A stretch of DNA of 64,000 nt from Bacillus sp. NP157 (GCA_018889975.1 CP076546.1:1922001-1986000); one strand, 5' to 3'. Counted from the stretch's first letter, positions 27,348-36,548 are shown. Program-made: numbers and translations. Notes: a model not told the origin generated them from the sequence alone.

Positions 27348-28208
27348 TCAATCGCCAGGAGGGTTCGCGTCAGGCCATTCGAGCGAGCTCTCTTCCCGAA
27401 GGAAACGCCATGCCCGGAACGGCGGGACGATCGGACCGCTCCGGACATGGTTCATCAAGTCATGGAACCACATGTGCGGTGCGCTGCCGCGGGTGAGTCC
27501 CGGCGGAAGGGCAAACGTGTAGTCCCCCTCAAAACGCGACTCCTTCCTGTATACCGTCCGGTACACAGGCTCGAGGTACCGATGGATGGCCCAACGGACG
27601 TTGTTGAGAAGCTCTGCTATCCACGTGGCGTAATAGATGAACAGGTTGCCTTCGAGGTGATCGCGAAGGTCACCCAGTGCAAAGGGCACCTTGTCAATGG
27701 CGACCTGGTGCCCTGCTGCCCCGAGGATGGCCTGGAGCTTGCCGGAGACCGCCGAGAGCCGGGAAGGATTGTGCTTGGCCTGGTTGCCCGAGATTTCCAG
27801 CAGCTGGTGACGCGTGACCGACAGGCGCGCATTGGTGCCGATGGAGGGAAGCCAGACGGTGGGCGTTATGGGGGCGTCCATCCAGGACTTCAGGGCAACG
27901 ACGGCGGCAGCAAGCCCCTCCCCTCCGCACTGGTCGCCCAGGACGGGCTGGTCCGCGACCTGCTCGAGTACATCGAGACAGGAGGATTTGACACCGAGTA
28001 GTCCAGCGGACCCCTTTTCGCTGACAAAGTCGAGAAGGCGGATGAGGAAGAGGCTCCGATGGGCGCGGGCATGGAAGCGCACCTCCATCTCCCCGTCCCC
28101 GTTGATGGTCAGCTGCATGAGGTCGTGGTTGACGAGGTCATCGAGTGCAGCGGTACACACGCAGAGCCCGATTGCCTCACGCTCCGCAGGACCGATGGCG
28201 TTGCCCAT
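27348..28208 (-). CDS. Hypothetical protein of the defence island
   Basis: 286 residues; no recognised domain. Start chosen at MGNAIGPAE because AGGAG lies six bases upstream. Helix-rich, with TRHQLLEISGNQAKHNPSRL in the middle (conserved-looking Gln-Ala-Lys-His) and WFHDLMNHVRSGPIVPPF near the end. It is in the leftward direction of the CBASS operon but separated from the next upstream gene by 136 bases, so it may have its own promoter. Confidence 0.6.
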   Translation of the reverse strand: MGNAIGPAEREAIGLCVCTAALDDLVNHDLMQLTINGDGEMEVRFHARAHRSLFLIRLLDFVSEKGSAGLLGVKSSCLDVLEQVADQPVLGDQCGGEGLAAAVVALKSWMDAPITPTVWLPSIGTNARLSVTRHQLLEISGNQAKHNPSRLSAVSGKLQAILGAAGHQVAIDKVPFALGDLRDHLEGNLFIYYATWIAELLNNVRWAIHRYLEPVYRTVYRKESRFEGDYTFALPPGLTRGSAPHMWFHDLMNHVRSGPIVPPFRAWRFLREESSLEWPDANPPGD

Positions 28209-28344
28209 GGATTGCTCCTGCATGGTTGAGTCCGTGCTGTGCATGGTACCGCGCGAACCGTCGCCCCGTGCCGCCACCGGGTGCCGCGTGCCGGTCCGTC
28301 ACGCCCACGCCCCCGGAGGACGGCCGCGCCGGATTTTCCCGGCC

Positions 28345-29112
28345 TCAGTGCGACCAGACGCCGCGTTCGTGTATGACGCGCGTCGGGTCGTCCGGTGCAG
28401 CCGGTATTACTGCGTGGGCAAGCACCACGCCGCGCTCGACCTGAACCCAGCGGTGCGGACGTTTGGCCGCCCAGTAGACAAGCGCCTTCCAGAGCGGAAA
28501 CGGTCGCTCGACCCAAGTGACCACATGCCAGTCCGGGAGACGCGCACGCAAAAAAGCGTCGACCCGGCGCACGCTGAGGGTGCCCGCACCGATTTCGGGC
28601 GACACGAGCTCGACCCTCTTCCAGCCCGCCTCCACGAGGGCCGTACCGTGTTCGACCAAAACGCCCAGGGCCACGCGCGCGCTCCGCAAGGGCTCAGGGT
28701 CCACCTGCCGGTAGGCCGACAGGCGTCCCCCTGCACGGCGCACGTGGAGGCCCGCAGTCGAGGCGTCAACACGCTCGAGCGCAATGACCCTCTTGCCGCG
28801 CAAAAGCTTTGGCATCAGGCACGTGTAAGCGATGAGGCAGGCCGGGCCGACAATGACGCATGCGGTCGCCGCGCACCACTGCGCAGGGGTCGCGTAGGCA
28901 AACCGCGGACGGGGATTGAGCAGGACGTCCGCCATCACCGACAGCACAAAGGGCGCGGGCACAAGAAGCGGATGAACACGTGCCCAGCGGGCTGCTGTGC
29001 GCACGCGCTTTTGAAATACCCGGTCGCGCATGACCTGCCTGCCGCCTTCGCGCAAGACAACACCAACCAGGAAGCACAGTAGGAGTAGTGGAATCGCTTC
29101 AAAAACCATCAT
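28345..29112 (-). CDS. Hypothetical membrane protein
   Basis: 255 residues with an N-terminal helix (AIPLLLLCFLVGVVL), a second near 42-58 and a third near 75-95 (ACVIVGPACLIAYTCL), then a basic soluble domain rich in Arg and Trp with VRRVDAFLRARLPDWHVV. Two tandem Met pairs make the start uncertain: ATG at 29,112 has GGA ahead of it, ATG at 29,133 would add seven residues. It follows another membrane protein gene; the two could be an accessory pair of the CBASS operon, but nothing in the sequence proves it. Confidence 0.55.
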   Translation of the reverse strand: MMVFEAIPLLLLCFLVGVVLREGGRQVMRDRVFQKRVRTAARWARVHPLLVPAPFVLSVMADVLLNPRPRFAYATPAQWCAATACVIVGPACLIAYTCLMPKLLRGKRVIALERVDASTAGLHVRRAGGRLSAYRQVDPEPLRSARVALGVLVEHGTALVEAGWKRVELVSPEIGAGTLSVRRVDAFLRARLPDWHVVTWVERPFPLWKALVYWAAKRPHRWVQVERGVVLAHAVIPAAPDDPTRVIHERGVWSH

Positions 29113-29319
29113 GCGTCCATTGAACGGCATCATGCGGCTGCACCGCGGCGACCGAAGCGCAGCGCCGGGCGTGCCGTCCGGGCACCGACGAGCGGCTGTG
29201 CCTCGCCCACGCGCGATCGACCCGTGGTGCCACGCGTGGTCCAGCACCCCCGGCAACAGGCCCTGTTCCAACGGGAATGCTGCTGCGATTTGCTGCCCAT
29301 GCACTGAATCCCGTCCATG

Positions 29320-30186
29320 TCAGGCGGTGACGCCCGCCGCCGTGACGAGTGCCATTCGCAGCCCCCCACCATCACCGTCACTGGGCACGGCCTCGTCACC
29401 ATCGCCCTCGTCGGTGCGTCCGAGCTCGCGTTTGAGCGCGAATGCTGCCCGGAGCGACGCCCCGTAACGCCAAGCCGGCACACCGATGAGCAGGGCATAG
29501 AAGAATGCAAGGCCGCCGACGACGCGCTGTGCCCGGACAACGTCCCTGACGTGTTGTTCAAGCCGGCTGCTGCCGAGGATGTCGCATGCCACCGCCCGGT
29601 CATCGCCGAGATGGCCGAAATCGTCGGTGCCTGCGCAGCCGGCCTTGTCGAGTCCGGTCCAGCGCGCCTCGCCAAACACCCGCACGGTCGTGCCGTCGAC
29701 CGACAGAAGCCGGCCGTTTGCGTTCACGGAAAAAACCGCATCGGTTGTCGATACCGCGACGAGGCCAAATCCGGTCAGCGTGGCCACGACAAGGAAGAGG
29801 GGGATGATGCGGGCGACGACACCGCCTTTGGACGGGAGTGGCCTGAGGCGCAACTTGCGACGGTCAAAGAACTCGCCGCAATCGCAGACGCTGCCGAGGT
29901 CGGTGCCTTGCGTGCGTGCCCACCGCTCCATGCGCCGGGCTTGGGCGAGCGTGTCGGCCCATCCGAAAAGAACCCTGAACTTCAAGAGTGCCCGGCGCTC
30001 GTCCATCGCCCCGGCGAGCCAGTCGACGTCGGCCGGCTCCTTGCGGTGGAACAAGGTCCAGAGGCGCAGCCAGAACGGATACATCGACTTGCCGCGCAGC
30101 ATCACCCACAGCAGCGCCGCGGCCACTGCAAGCGGGGTGAGACAGGAGATCCAGGGTAGAAAGGTCTGAAGGGTGTTGATGTCCAT
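29320..30186 (-). CDS. Hypothetical membrane protein downstream of CBASS
   Basis: 288 residues with predicted membrane helices at about 10-31, 126-148 and 213-236. The stretch between helices 2 and 3 begins VSTTDAVFSVNANGRLLSVDG and holds three Cys, which suggests a folded extracytoplasmic domain. C-terminal tail is acidic and Gly-rich (DEGDGDEAVPSDGDGGG). Starts 24 bases after the Cap4 stop codon in the same direction, so it is probably transcribed with CBASS. I do not recognise the family. Confidence 0.6.
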   Translation of the reverse strand: MDINTLQTFLPWISCLTPLAVAAALLWVMLRGKSMYPFWLRLWTLFHRKEPADVDWLAGAMDERRALLKFRVLFGWADTLAQARRMERWARTQGTDLGSVCDCGEFFDRRKLRLRPLPSKGGVVARIIPLFLVVATLTGFGLVAVSTTDAVFSVNANGRLLSVDGTTVRVFGEARWTGLDKAGCAGTDDFGHLGDDRAVACDILGSSRLEQHVRDVVRAQRVVGGLAFFYALLIGVPAWRYGASLRAAFALKRELGRTDEGDGDEAVPSDGDGGGLRMALVTAAGVTA

Positions 30187-30209
30187 GGGGAAGTCCGTAC
30201 CGGCAGGCG

Positions 30210-31613
30210 TCAGAGGGTCTTGACCGTCGGCACGTAACCATCCGTGCGGTCGTGTTCGAAAAAGCAGGTGGGCGGCAGCGCGTTCCAGCGGTGACCGAGG
30301 GCAGTGGCCAGCACCGCGGGCCCGAGATAGAAGAGGTCGATTCCATCGGGCGCAAGGCGTGCGGTAGCGGCGCTGACTGCGTCCTTGATCGCACGTACAC
30401 TCGACTGGACGTCTTCTGCCGAGATCACCGCACGCGGCAGGTGCAGATGCAAGACGGGCGCCGCCTGACCGAGGAAGCGTCGCACGTCCTCAACGGGGTC
30501 CCGGATGAGACCGATAACCACGGCAAGGCGCCCTCCCGTTCGTGCATCCGGCGCCGTTATCGTCCACTCGGCCACGTTACTCCCCGCCGGATGGGCGTCC
30601 GTCGACCAGACACCGCCGGGCGTCATGACGTCCAGGTCGAAGACGGTGGCCGGACGGAACGCGAGGCCAAGGCCGAAGGCAGCCGACAGGCGCATCGGTG
30701 CATCGACGGCCACGCGCCGATAACCCTGCCCGGTCGCCCAGCCCGCCGTGTTTACCAAAGCCTTCTGCAACCCGTCCGTATAGGGCACGGCGGGTGCACC
30801 GACCCTGTGTCCGCCATCCTCGGCGTCGAGCCCGAGATGCCCGGAAGGTGGCTGCGCCTGGCCACGCACGAACGCCAGACGCAGGGTTGTTGACGCGGCA
30901 AACCCGGGGTTTCCGTCACTGATGGCGTCCACCAGTGCCATGCGTCCGACCTTGCTGCCCCGCCTGTCGCGAAGCAGTGTGCACACGTTGGCGAACGCGC
31001 GGGCAACGGCGGAGGTCGGCCAGTCGAGGCCGAGCGATTCGTGGAGGTCGCGAGCGAACGCGGCGCGCGCAAACCCTTCGTCGTGAGGCACAAGCTCGAT
31101 TGCAATGTCGCGAACGAGGTGGGGCCCGAGCCCTGTGCCGAACTCCCCAGACAGGTGCGCGACATAGGCCGTGTCACTGTCGGCCATGACCTCGGGATAG
31201 TGGTGGTAGAACGGACGCGCATTGGCCACGCGGAACCCGTCGCGAACGACCCATTTGAGCTCCGCTGGCAAGTCGGGCGTGATGAGGGCCTGCATGCGCA
31301 CGGTGTCCGAATAGCCCTCGGCAAACGCCTTGAACCCGGCCAGCACGGACACGAGCTCGGCCCTCTTGAGCGTTGCCGACTTGGCCTGGAAGCGTTCGAG
31401 CCTGTGCAGGTTTGCCGATGGCGCATCCGGCTCGAAGAACGTGGCCTCGAAGTCCTCGAGCATCTCGAGGCCGATGGCCTCGAACGCAGGATTGGCGAGC
31501 CAGTGCGGCACCCTGGCGGCAGCGGCCCACTCCTGGTAGCCGAAGCCGGCATAGGCGATGACACCGCCCATGCCTTTGCGGTCCGTCAGCGTCTGAACGC
31601 GACTCTCAGGCAT
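30210..31613 (-). CDS. cap4: CBASS effector: Cap4-like nuclease-SAVED protein
   Basis: 467 residues. The N-terminal half matches the Cap4 nuclease module: FGYQEW near 24-29, an acidic LEDFEATFFEPDA strand and Gln-Ala-Lys at 76-78 (FQAKSATLKRAELVSVL), a PD-(D/E)xK-type core with Gln-X-Lys. The C-terminal half is a SAVED sensor ending in DLFYLGPAVLATALGHRWNA and a YVPTVKTL tail. In known systems SAVED binding of a cyclic tri-nucleotide makes the nuclease oligomerise and degrade DNA; the ligand here is unknown. Overlaps cap3 by 8 bases. Last of the four core CBASS genes. Confidence 0.88.
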   Translation of the reverse strand: MPESRVQTLTDRKGMGGVIAYAGFGYQEWAAAARVPHWLANPAFEAIGLEMLEDFEATFFEPDAPSANLHRLERFQAKSATLKRAELVSVLAGFKAFAEGYSDTVRMQALITPDLPAELKWVVRDGFRVANARPFYHHYPEVMADSDTAYVAHLSGEFGTGLGPHLVRDIAIELVPHDEGFARAAFARDLHESLGLDWPTSAVARAFANVCTLLRDRRGSKVGRMALVDAISDGNPGFAASTTLRLAFVRGQAQPPSGHLGLDAEDGGHRVGAPAVPYTDGLQKALVNTAGWATGQGYRRVAVDAPMRLSAAFGLGLAFRPATVFDLDVMTPGGVWSTDAHPAGSNVAEWTITAPDARTGGRLAVVIGLIRDPVEDVRRFLGQAAPVLHLHLPRAVISAEDVQSSVRAIKDAVSAATARLAPDGIDLFYLGPAVLATALGHRWNALPPTCFFEHDRTDGYVPTVKTL

Positions 31614-32073
31614 TGCACATCTCCAGTTGAACGTTGCCCATGGCACCCGTGCGATCAAACACACTGGCGCTGGCGGTGATTGTGTCTTGGTCGAGTCGGA
31701 CGATGAGCAGGACGGAAAAACTGCCCCTGAACGACCCGTCGGTGACAAGCGCGCGCATGGTTTGCAGGTCCGTCCCGCTCGGCGTGACGGCGAACGACGG
31801 GTGGCTGTGCCATTCACCGATGTAGTTGTAGGTGCGGTATTGGCTACGGCGCTTGTAGAAGAAGCGGTCGGACATGCGCAGCGCCTCGGCGAGGTCCACG
31901 AGAAAGCGCGCAACGCTTCCGAGGCGGTTTTGCGTGGTGACATCCGTGACCGAGAACTTACCCGGTGCATGCATACGCCCGAAGAGCTGGCCGCCGGTCT
32001 CGCGAAGACCGCCACGGATGAGCGCGGACCGGAGCGACGAAATCGCGGAAGCGTCAAGCTGCAGCTGCATCAT
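31606..32073 (-). CDS. cap3: CBASS Cap3: JAB/JAMM isopeptidase
   Basis: 155 residues. A complete JAMM metalloprotease motif is visible: Glu25 in RETGGQLFG, then HSHP at 89-92 with Ser99 and Asp102 (IGEWHSHPSFAVTPSGTD). Cap3 removes the CD-NTase from its Cap2-made conjugates. Start overlaps the end of cap2 by 20 bases, and its end overlaps cap4 by 8, so all are translationally coupled. Confidence 0.92.
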   Translation of the reverse strand: MMQLQLDASAISSLRSALIRGGLRETGGQLFGRMHAPGKFSVTDVTTQNRLGSVARFLVDLAEALRMSDRFFYKRRSQYRTYNYIGEWHSHPSFAVTPSGTDLQTMRALVTDGSFRGSFSVLLIVRLDQDTITASASVFDRTGAMGNVQLEMCNA

Positions 32074-33733
32074 CGGGGTCCGCGAACAGGGAGAGGACAA
32101 AATTGGCCGTGACCGGGTCGGCAGCCGCCATGGCATCGATGTCGGGCGCTTCGGTCGCCGGGCCGACATCGAGGAGGACCGAAGAACCGAGGCCGGAAAA
32201 AACCCACCCCTGGCGAAATCCAACCAGCAACCAGGCAGGCTGCCCCCCACCCATGGCACCATCGAGGATGTCGAGCGCAACCCGCGCGCAGAGCCCCGCT
32301 GCAATCGTGACGGCAGCATCGTCGGCAACGACCGGCTCACCCTCCGCGTTGATGCCCTCATAGGCCCGGTGGCCGGGTGGCGGCGGGGGCGTCGCCTGTT
32401 GGCCACACCAGGCGTTGAACGACGCGCGGCCGTCGGCAAAGGTGGCGTCCTTTCCGGGTACGCTGCGTGCGACAAGGCAGCCGAGGCCACCTTCGAAGAC
32501 CTGCACACTGACGAAGGGACGTCCAGCCGAGCTGGCGACGGCGCCGAGCAGCAACGAGGCACCCATGTCGCCCGTGGCATCGACCACGACATCCGCGCTT
32601 GCCACGAGGTCGATGGTCGCTGCGTGGTTTTTTGCGGACTGCTGCCAGTCGAGGTTGAGCACGCGACGGATGACCTTGACCGAGGGCGCGATGACACCAA
32701 GCCGGCGAGCGAGCGCATCGACCTTGCGGTAGCCGATGTCGCGCCAGTCGAGGGCGTGGCGCTCGATGTTGGGCGGCAGCATCACGTCGCCATCGACGAG
32801 GCCAACAATCCGCACCCCGGCACGGACCACAGATTCGGCCACCTTCGACCCGACCGACCCGGCGCCGACGATGACGACCGTTTTGCCGGTCACACCTGCT
32901 GCGCGGCCAGACCGCATGCCGGCATCATCGGACAGGACAACGGGACTGCATTCGAAGACCGTCTCCGAGGCAGCGAAGGCAAGATGGAACACCCGGACGC
33001 CACCGGGAATGCGCGCAACGGCAAAGAGCCCCAGTGCTTCGTCCGCGACGGCGGCGATGTCGACATGCGCGGCAAGATCCGCACGGGTGTCGACGCCCGC
33101 CGAAGGGTCGTCGAGGTCGAAGACCACAACCGGGATGCCATCGGCCACCCCTGGCGGGGGCTCGCGCCCGGCCAGCCTGTCCGCATCGTCGCAGAGATAC
33201 AGGGGAACGCAGTTGTCCTGGTGGGCATAGCGGTAGCCCGTGAGCGCCACGGAGACACCCGCACCAATCCTTGCCAGACATCCCTGCCCGAGCAGCACCC
33301 GGAGGTTGCCGTTGGTGAAGGCCTGGACGGCCCCCTCGTGGTGACCATCGGGCACGTCCCCTTCCACGCCTGCAGCCTCGCCTTCAAGAAGACGGTGCGC
33401 GCTGCGGAGCATGTCGGCGCCCGTGGCCGCCGGGGACCAGTTGTCGGGACCCACCTCGAGGCAAAGCGATCCGCCACCGCCGAACTGATGACGACTCAGG
33501 CGCGTCTTGCCATCCCGCGGCTCGACCCAGCACGGCACCAGGGGATAGAGCTCGGGGTAGACGAGACGGACCTCCACGGCACGCCCGCCGGCGAAGATGG
33601 TGCCCTCTGCGGTGAGCCGCCCGTGTGCACCCGTCCAGCCGTCCGTGGCCCACCATCCCTCCCCCTCGATGCACGCGAGGGCCGCGCGCTCGTCAGCCAC
33701 GCGCTTCAGGTTGCGGGTAAACCACGGCTTCAT
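32054..33733 (-). CDS. cap2: CBASS Cap2: E1-E2 fusion protein
   Basis: 559 residues. N-terminal E2-like domain with catalytic Cys91 in GGGGSLCLEVGPDNWSP; a linker domain; then an E1/ThiF-type adenylation domain with VVIVGAGSVGSKVAESV (about 286-302), GLVDGDVMLPPNIERH (Asp/Arg nucleotide contacts), and Cys443 in SFNAWCGQQA as a candidate E1 catalytic Cys. Cap2 links the C-terminus of the CD-NTase to target lysines, priming the synthase. Start overlaps the CD-NTase stop codon (ATGA). Confidence 0.93.
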   Translation of the reverse strand: MKPWFTRNLKRVADERAALACIEGEGWWATDGWTGAHGRLTAEGTIFAGGRAVEVRLVYPELYPLVPCWVEPRDGKTRLSRHQFGGGGSLCLEVGPDNWSPAATGADMLRSAHRLLEGEAAGVEGDVPDGHHEGAVQAFTNGNLRVLLGQGCLARIGAGVSVALTGYRYAHQDNCVPLYLCDDADRLAGREPPPGVADGIPVVVFDLDDPSAGVDTRADLAAHVDIAAVADEALGLFAVARIPGGVRVFHLAFAASETVFECSPVVLSDDAGMRSGRAAGVTGKTVVIVGAGSVGSKVAESVVRAGVRIVGLVDGDVMLPPNIERHALDWRDIGYRKVDALARRLGVIAPSVKVIRRVLNLDWQQSAKNHAATIDLVASADVVVDATGDMGASLLLGAVASSAGRPFVSVQVFEGGLGCLVARSVPGKDATFADGRASFNAWCGQQATPPPPPGHRAYEGINAEGEPVVADDAAVTIAAGLCARVALDILDGAMGGGQPAWLLVGFRQGWVFSGLGSSVLLDVGPATEAPDIDAMAAADPVTANFVLSLFADPDDAAAA

Positions 33734-34734
33734 GCGAAGCCGCGCGGCGAGGTCGGCGTCGCATTGACGTCGGGAAACACGAACGCCGAGGCGGCGACCG
33801 GTGCCACGGCAACGGTGCTGCCCGCCGTCGCCTTCGCCGCGACGGCCGCCACGCCCTTCGGGAAGCGTTCGCCGAGAACGATACGCCAGAGCCGGGTCGC
33901 CTCCGCCTCGTCGGTCTCGTTCTGCGCCCTGCGGGCGAGCGCCGCGTGCGACTTGACGCGGGCCATGAACGCCTTCCAGTCGGTCATCGACACCTTCGAG
34001 AGGATGTCGTTGCCCCACAGACCCGGGTCGTTGATGAACGGCTTGATGTCCATCTCCGCTTGCGCGGCGTGGGCATCGCGGAGACCCTCGAGCATGCGTG
34101 CAAACGCTTCGCCATAGTGGGTCTCGTTGACCGGGGCGTACATCGACACGAGCACCTCGAGCACGAAGCCCTTGGGGCGCTTGCCGGTCTTGTTCTCCCG
34201 GCGCCACCACTTGAAGAGCTTGACCAGCGGCTTGAAGCGGCCGGAAAAGGCCTTGTTCCGGTCCGAGCTCCACGTGTTGTGGCCCGGCGGGTTGGTCGTC
34301 TTCCAGCGGCCGAGGTCGCGGTCGGGCAACTCAAAGACGCTGCCCGTGGGCACGACCGGGACGACGTCGATCTCGGAGTTGGCCGTCAGCACCCGGACCG
34401 AGCGCTTGTTGATGCGCTCGACATGGAACGTCTGGCGCAGGGCATCGGCGAGCTCATTGAGGACATCATCCGGCGCATCCGAGGTCGAAAACGAGGTCTC
34501 GATGATGATGTCGACGTCCGGACGATCGTGGCCGTCGGCCGTATGGCGGGGACGGATGGCGGTGTCACGTGAGTAGCTGCCGGCGAGGAAGTCCCCCTCC
34601 CAGCGGTCCTTGAACTGCGCATGCGAGCGAAGGTGGCTGCGGACCGCCGTATGGGCCGCCGAAGCGTGCCCCTTGGTGGTGGAGCTCGGCTCGATGTCGG
34701 CCAAAAGAGAAGTGAAACGGCTGTTCGGGAGCAT
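33730..34734 (-). CDS. CBASS CD-NTase (cyclic oligonucleotide synthase)
   Basis: 334 residues, first gene of the CBASS operon. Polymerase-beta-like nucleotidyltransferase with AGSYSRDTAIRP (Gly52-Ser53), metal-binding Asp73-X-Asp75 in DVDIII and third Asp123 in EIDVVPVV. An alpha-helical C-terminal domain follows, then a flexible Ala/Val/Thr-rich tail ending PRGFA, a likely Cap2 conjugation site. Gene order cdn-cap2-cap3-cap4 is like the Enterobacter cloacae CdnD/Cap4 system, suggesting clade D, but the clade and product are inferred. AAGGA lies 8 bases before the ATG. Confidence 0.92.
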   Translation of the reverse strand: MLPNSRFTSLLADIEPSSTTKGHASAAHTAVRSHLRSHAQFKDRWEGDFLAGSYSRDTAIRPRHTADGHDRPDVDIIIETSFSTSDAPDDVLNELADALRQTFHVERINKRSVRVLTANSEIDVVPVVPTGSVFELPDRDLGRWKTTNPPGHNTWSSDRNKAFSGRFKPLVKLFKWWRRENKTGKRPKGFVLEVLVSMYAPVNETHYGEAFARMLEGLRDAHAAQAEMDIKPFINDPGLWGNDILSKVSMTDWKAFMARVKSHAALARRAQNETDEAEATRLWRIVLGERFPKGVAAVAAKATAGSTVAVAPVAASAFVFPDVNATPTSPRGFA

Positions 34735-34875
34735 GAAGCGATTCCTTGTGTCGGTTGGACACAGCCTGATCCCGTTCAGGCTTCCAGTCAAGTAACGTAA
34801 CTCATTTTACTTTAGTGTTTTCAATTTAGTTATTTTAGTAGACTCTTCAGGCTAACCAGCCCGTCCGGAGTTGCC
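34735..34875. promoter_or_regulatory. CBASS / capW divergent control region
   Basis: 141 bases between divergent CD-NTase and capW-like genes. In high-GC surroundings bases 34,790-34,845 are markedly AT-rich. TTTAGT occurs three times in the same orientation (34,811, 34,825, 34,834), near the short near-palindrome AGTAACGTAACT (about 34,791-34,802), and TTCAGGCT occurs at both sides (34,775 and 34,846). Characterised CapW repressors bind such a divergent region; an operator here is a reasonable inference. Confidence 0.65.
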
Positions 34876-35760
34876 ATGAACGACGATACCCCCTCGACCC
34901 GAAGCCGCTGGGGCCAGGATCGCCGCCTCGAATTCATCGAGTCGCGGCTGCAGTACGCCCGCCAGCTCAACCGGGCCGACCTGATGGACTTCTTCAACAT
35001 CTCGGCTCCGAAGGCCTCAAAGGATCTTGCCGACTACGACGACCTCGCCCCGGGCAACATGGCCTATGACGCCCGCCTCAAGCGCTACCACCCGACGCCC
35101 GCGTTCCGGCCCCGCCTGATTGCCGGTACAGCCGAGGCGTACCTCAATGAGCTCTACGCCGTGCAGATGCACATCATCCCGGCCGATACCAGCTTCTTCG
35201 GAAAGCTTCCTCCAGCCGGTCTCGTCGACACCCCTGCCCGGCCGCTTGATGCGGAGGGGGTCGCCACCTTCGTCGACGCAATAAACCGGCGCCAGGCCCT
35301 GACCATCACGTACTACTCGATGCGTGCGCCCCAACCGACCACCCGCATCGTCTCTCCGCATGCGCTGGGCTTCGATGGCCTCAGATGGCACGTCCGCGCC
35401 TTTTGCCATCTGCGGCGGAGCTACCGCGATTTCGCCATCGGCCGGTCAAAGGACATCCAGCCTGCAGACGAGGCTTATGTTGACGCAGGCAACGACCGCC
35501 AATGGAACCTTCGGGTGCCCCTCGTCCTTGCCGCCAATCCGGGGCTAGCCGACTGGCAGCGACTCATCGTTGAGGAGGACTACAAGATTGACGACACGGG
35601 CACGCTCGAGCTCGATTGCCGCCGGGCCATGCTCTTTTACACGGTCCGCCATCTCAACCTCATGACCGACGACTGGAGGGAACATCCAGAGCGCCATCAT
35701 GTGGTTTTGCTCAACAAGGACGCCGTCGAGAAGTGGATTGCCGAGGACGCACTGGCATGA
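34876..35760 (+). CDS. capW: CapW-like WYL-domain transcriptional repressor
   Basis: 294 residues. N-terminal winged HTH (RRLEFIESRLQYARQLNRAD, FFNISAPKASKDLADYDDLAP), a WYL domain near 135-205 (ITYYSMRAPQPTTRIVSPHA, GLRWHVRAFCHLRRSYRDFA) and a C-terminal WCX-like domain. Divergent from a CBASS operon, as for characterised CapW proteins, which repress CBASS and release upon a DNA-damage or infection-linked signal. Its stop codon overlaps the start of an Abi gene, so the two are co-expressed. Confidence 0.9.
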   Translation: MNDDTPSTRSRWGQDRRLEFIESRLQYARQLNRADLMDFFNISAPKASKDLADYDDLAPGNMAYDARLKRYHPTPAFRPRLIAGTAEAYLNELYAVQMHIIPADTSFFGKLPPAGLVDTPARPLDAEGVATFVDAINRRQALTITYYSMRAPQPTTRIVSPHALGFDGLRWHVRAFCHLRRSYRDFAIGRSKDIQPADEAYVDAGNDRQWNLRVPLVLAANPGLADWQRLIVEEDYKIDDTGTLELDCRRAMLFYTVRHLNLMTDDWREHPERHHVVLLNKDAVEKWIAEDALA

Positions 35761-36548
35761 TGCCCGGACTGCAATCGTCACCCGACGGGTACGCTTACCT
35801 GCTCCAGGACCAGAGTGTGCGTGGTCCCCTCATCCTCGCTCTGAAGCGTGCCATCGCTGGAGCGTTCACCAAGTCGGATTGGGTCGAGTTCGGTTATTCC
35901 ACGCAGACCAGTGACCTCATCTCCAGTCATCCCCGACTGCTTCGGAGCCTCGATTTCGGCGACGATGACTACGAAGCGTGCGTGTTCGGCATCCTCGAGT
36001 ACGTCTTCGACCGCACGCCACAAGCACTCCCTGCGCTCCTGACCCACACGAAACTGAAGGCGGCCCTCGAGGCGACGCAACCCGACCTCCTCGAGCGCTT
36101 CGGCGTGGTCACCTCACGCATCAGTGCGCCGCCGGTTGACCAGCGTGCCAGCGAATCCGTCTGGCGCGCCTTGCGTGATGTCGACACCCTCCTGTCGACG
36201 GGAGGTCCCGTGCACGTGGTCGACCGCCTGCACACCGCCCTGCACGGCTATCTTCGACAGCTTTGCGCCGACCACCGCATTCCGTTGTCCCCGGACGCCT
36301 CACTCACGACGGCGTTCAAGGCGTATCGCCAGGCCCACGCAGGCAACCCGCCATCGCCCCACGCTGCGCCCGTGGCCGCCGTCTTGCAGTCGTTGGCATC
36401 GGCGGTTGACGCGGTCAACGCCATGCGAAACAGCGCGAGCATCGCTCATCCCAACGCACAGCTCCTCACACAGGCCGAAGCAGAGCTGGTCGTCAACACG
36501 GTCCGGACCCTGATGCACTACCTGAAGTCGACCGAACCGCCCCACTGA
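35757..36548 (+). CDS. Abortive-infection family protein with C-terminal HEPN-like domain
   Basis: 263 residues. Family-like C-terminal region with AVNAMRNSASIAHPNAQ, an R-X6-H HEPN ribonuclease signature (Arg-Asn then His), preceded by LTTAFKAYRQAHAG; this is the pattern of the Abi C-terminal domain. The N-terminal half is helical and unassigned. ATGA overlap with capW makes it part of the CBASS control unit; whether it is an accessory effector or a separate defence gene is unknown. Confidence 0.8.
   Translation: MMPGLQSSPDGYAYLLQDQSVRGPLILALKRAIAGAFTKSDWVEFGYSTQTSDLISSHPRLLRSLDFGDDDYEACVFGILEYVFDRTPQALPALLTHTKLKAALEATQPDLLERFGVVTSRISAPPVDQRASESVWRALRDVDTLLSTGGPVHVVDRLHTALHGYLRQLCADHRIPLSPDASLTTAFKAYRQAHAGNPPSPHAAPVAAVLQSLASAVDAVNAMRNSASIAHPNAQLLTQAEAELVVNTVRTLMHYLKSTEPPH

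Noticed and set aside
26696-27448. Minus-strand frame opposite the 26,555 gene
   Set aside because: Acidic shadow-like composition with no helix pattern, and its start overlaps the 27,348 gene.
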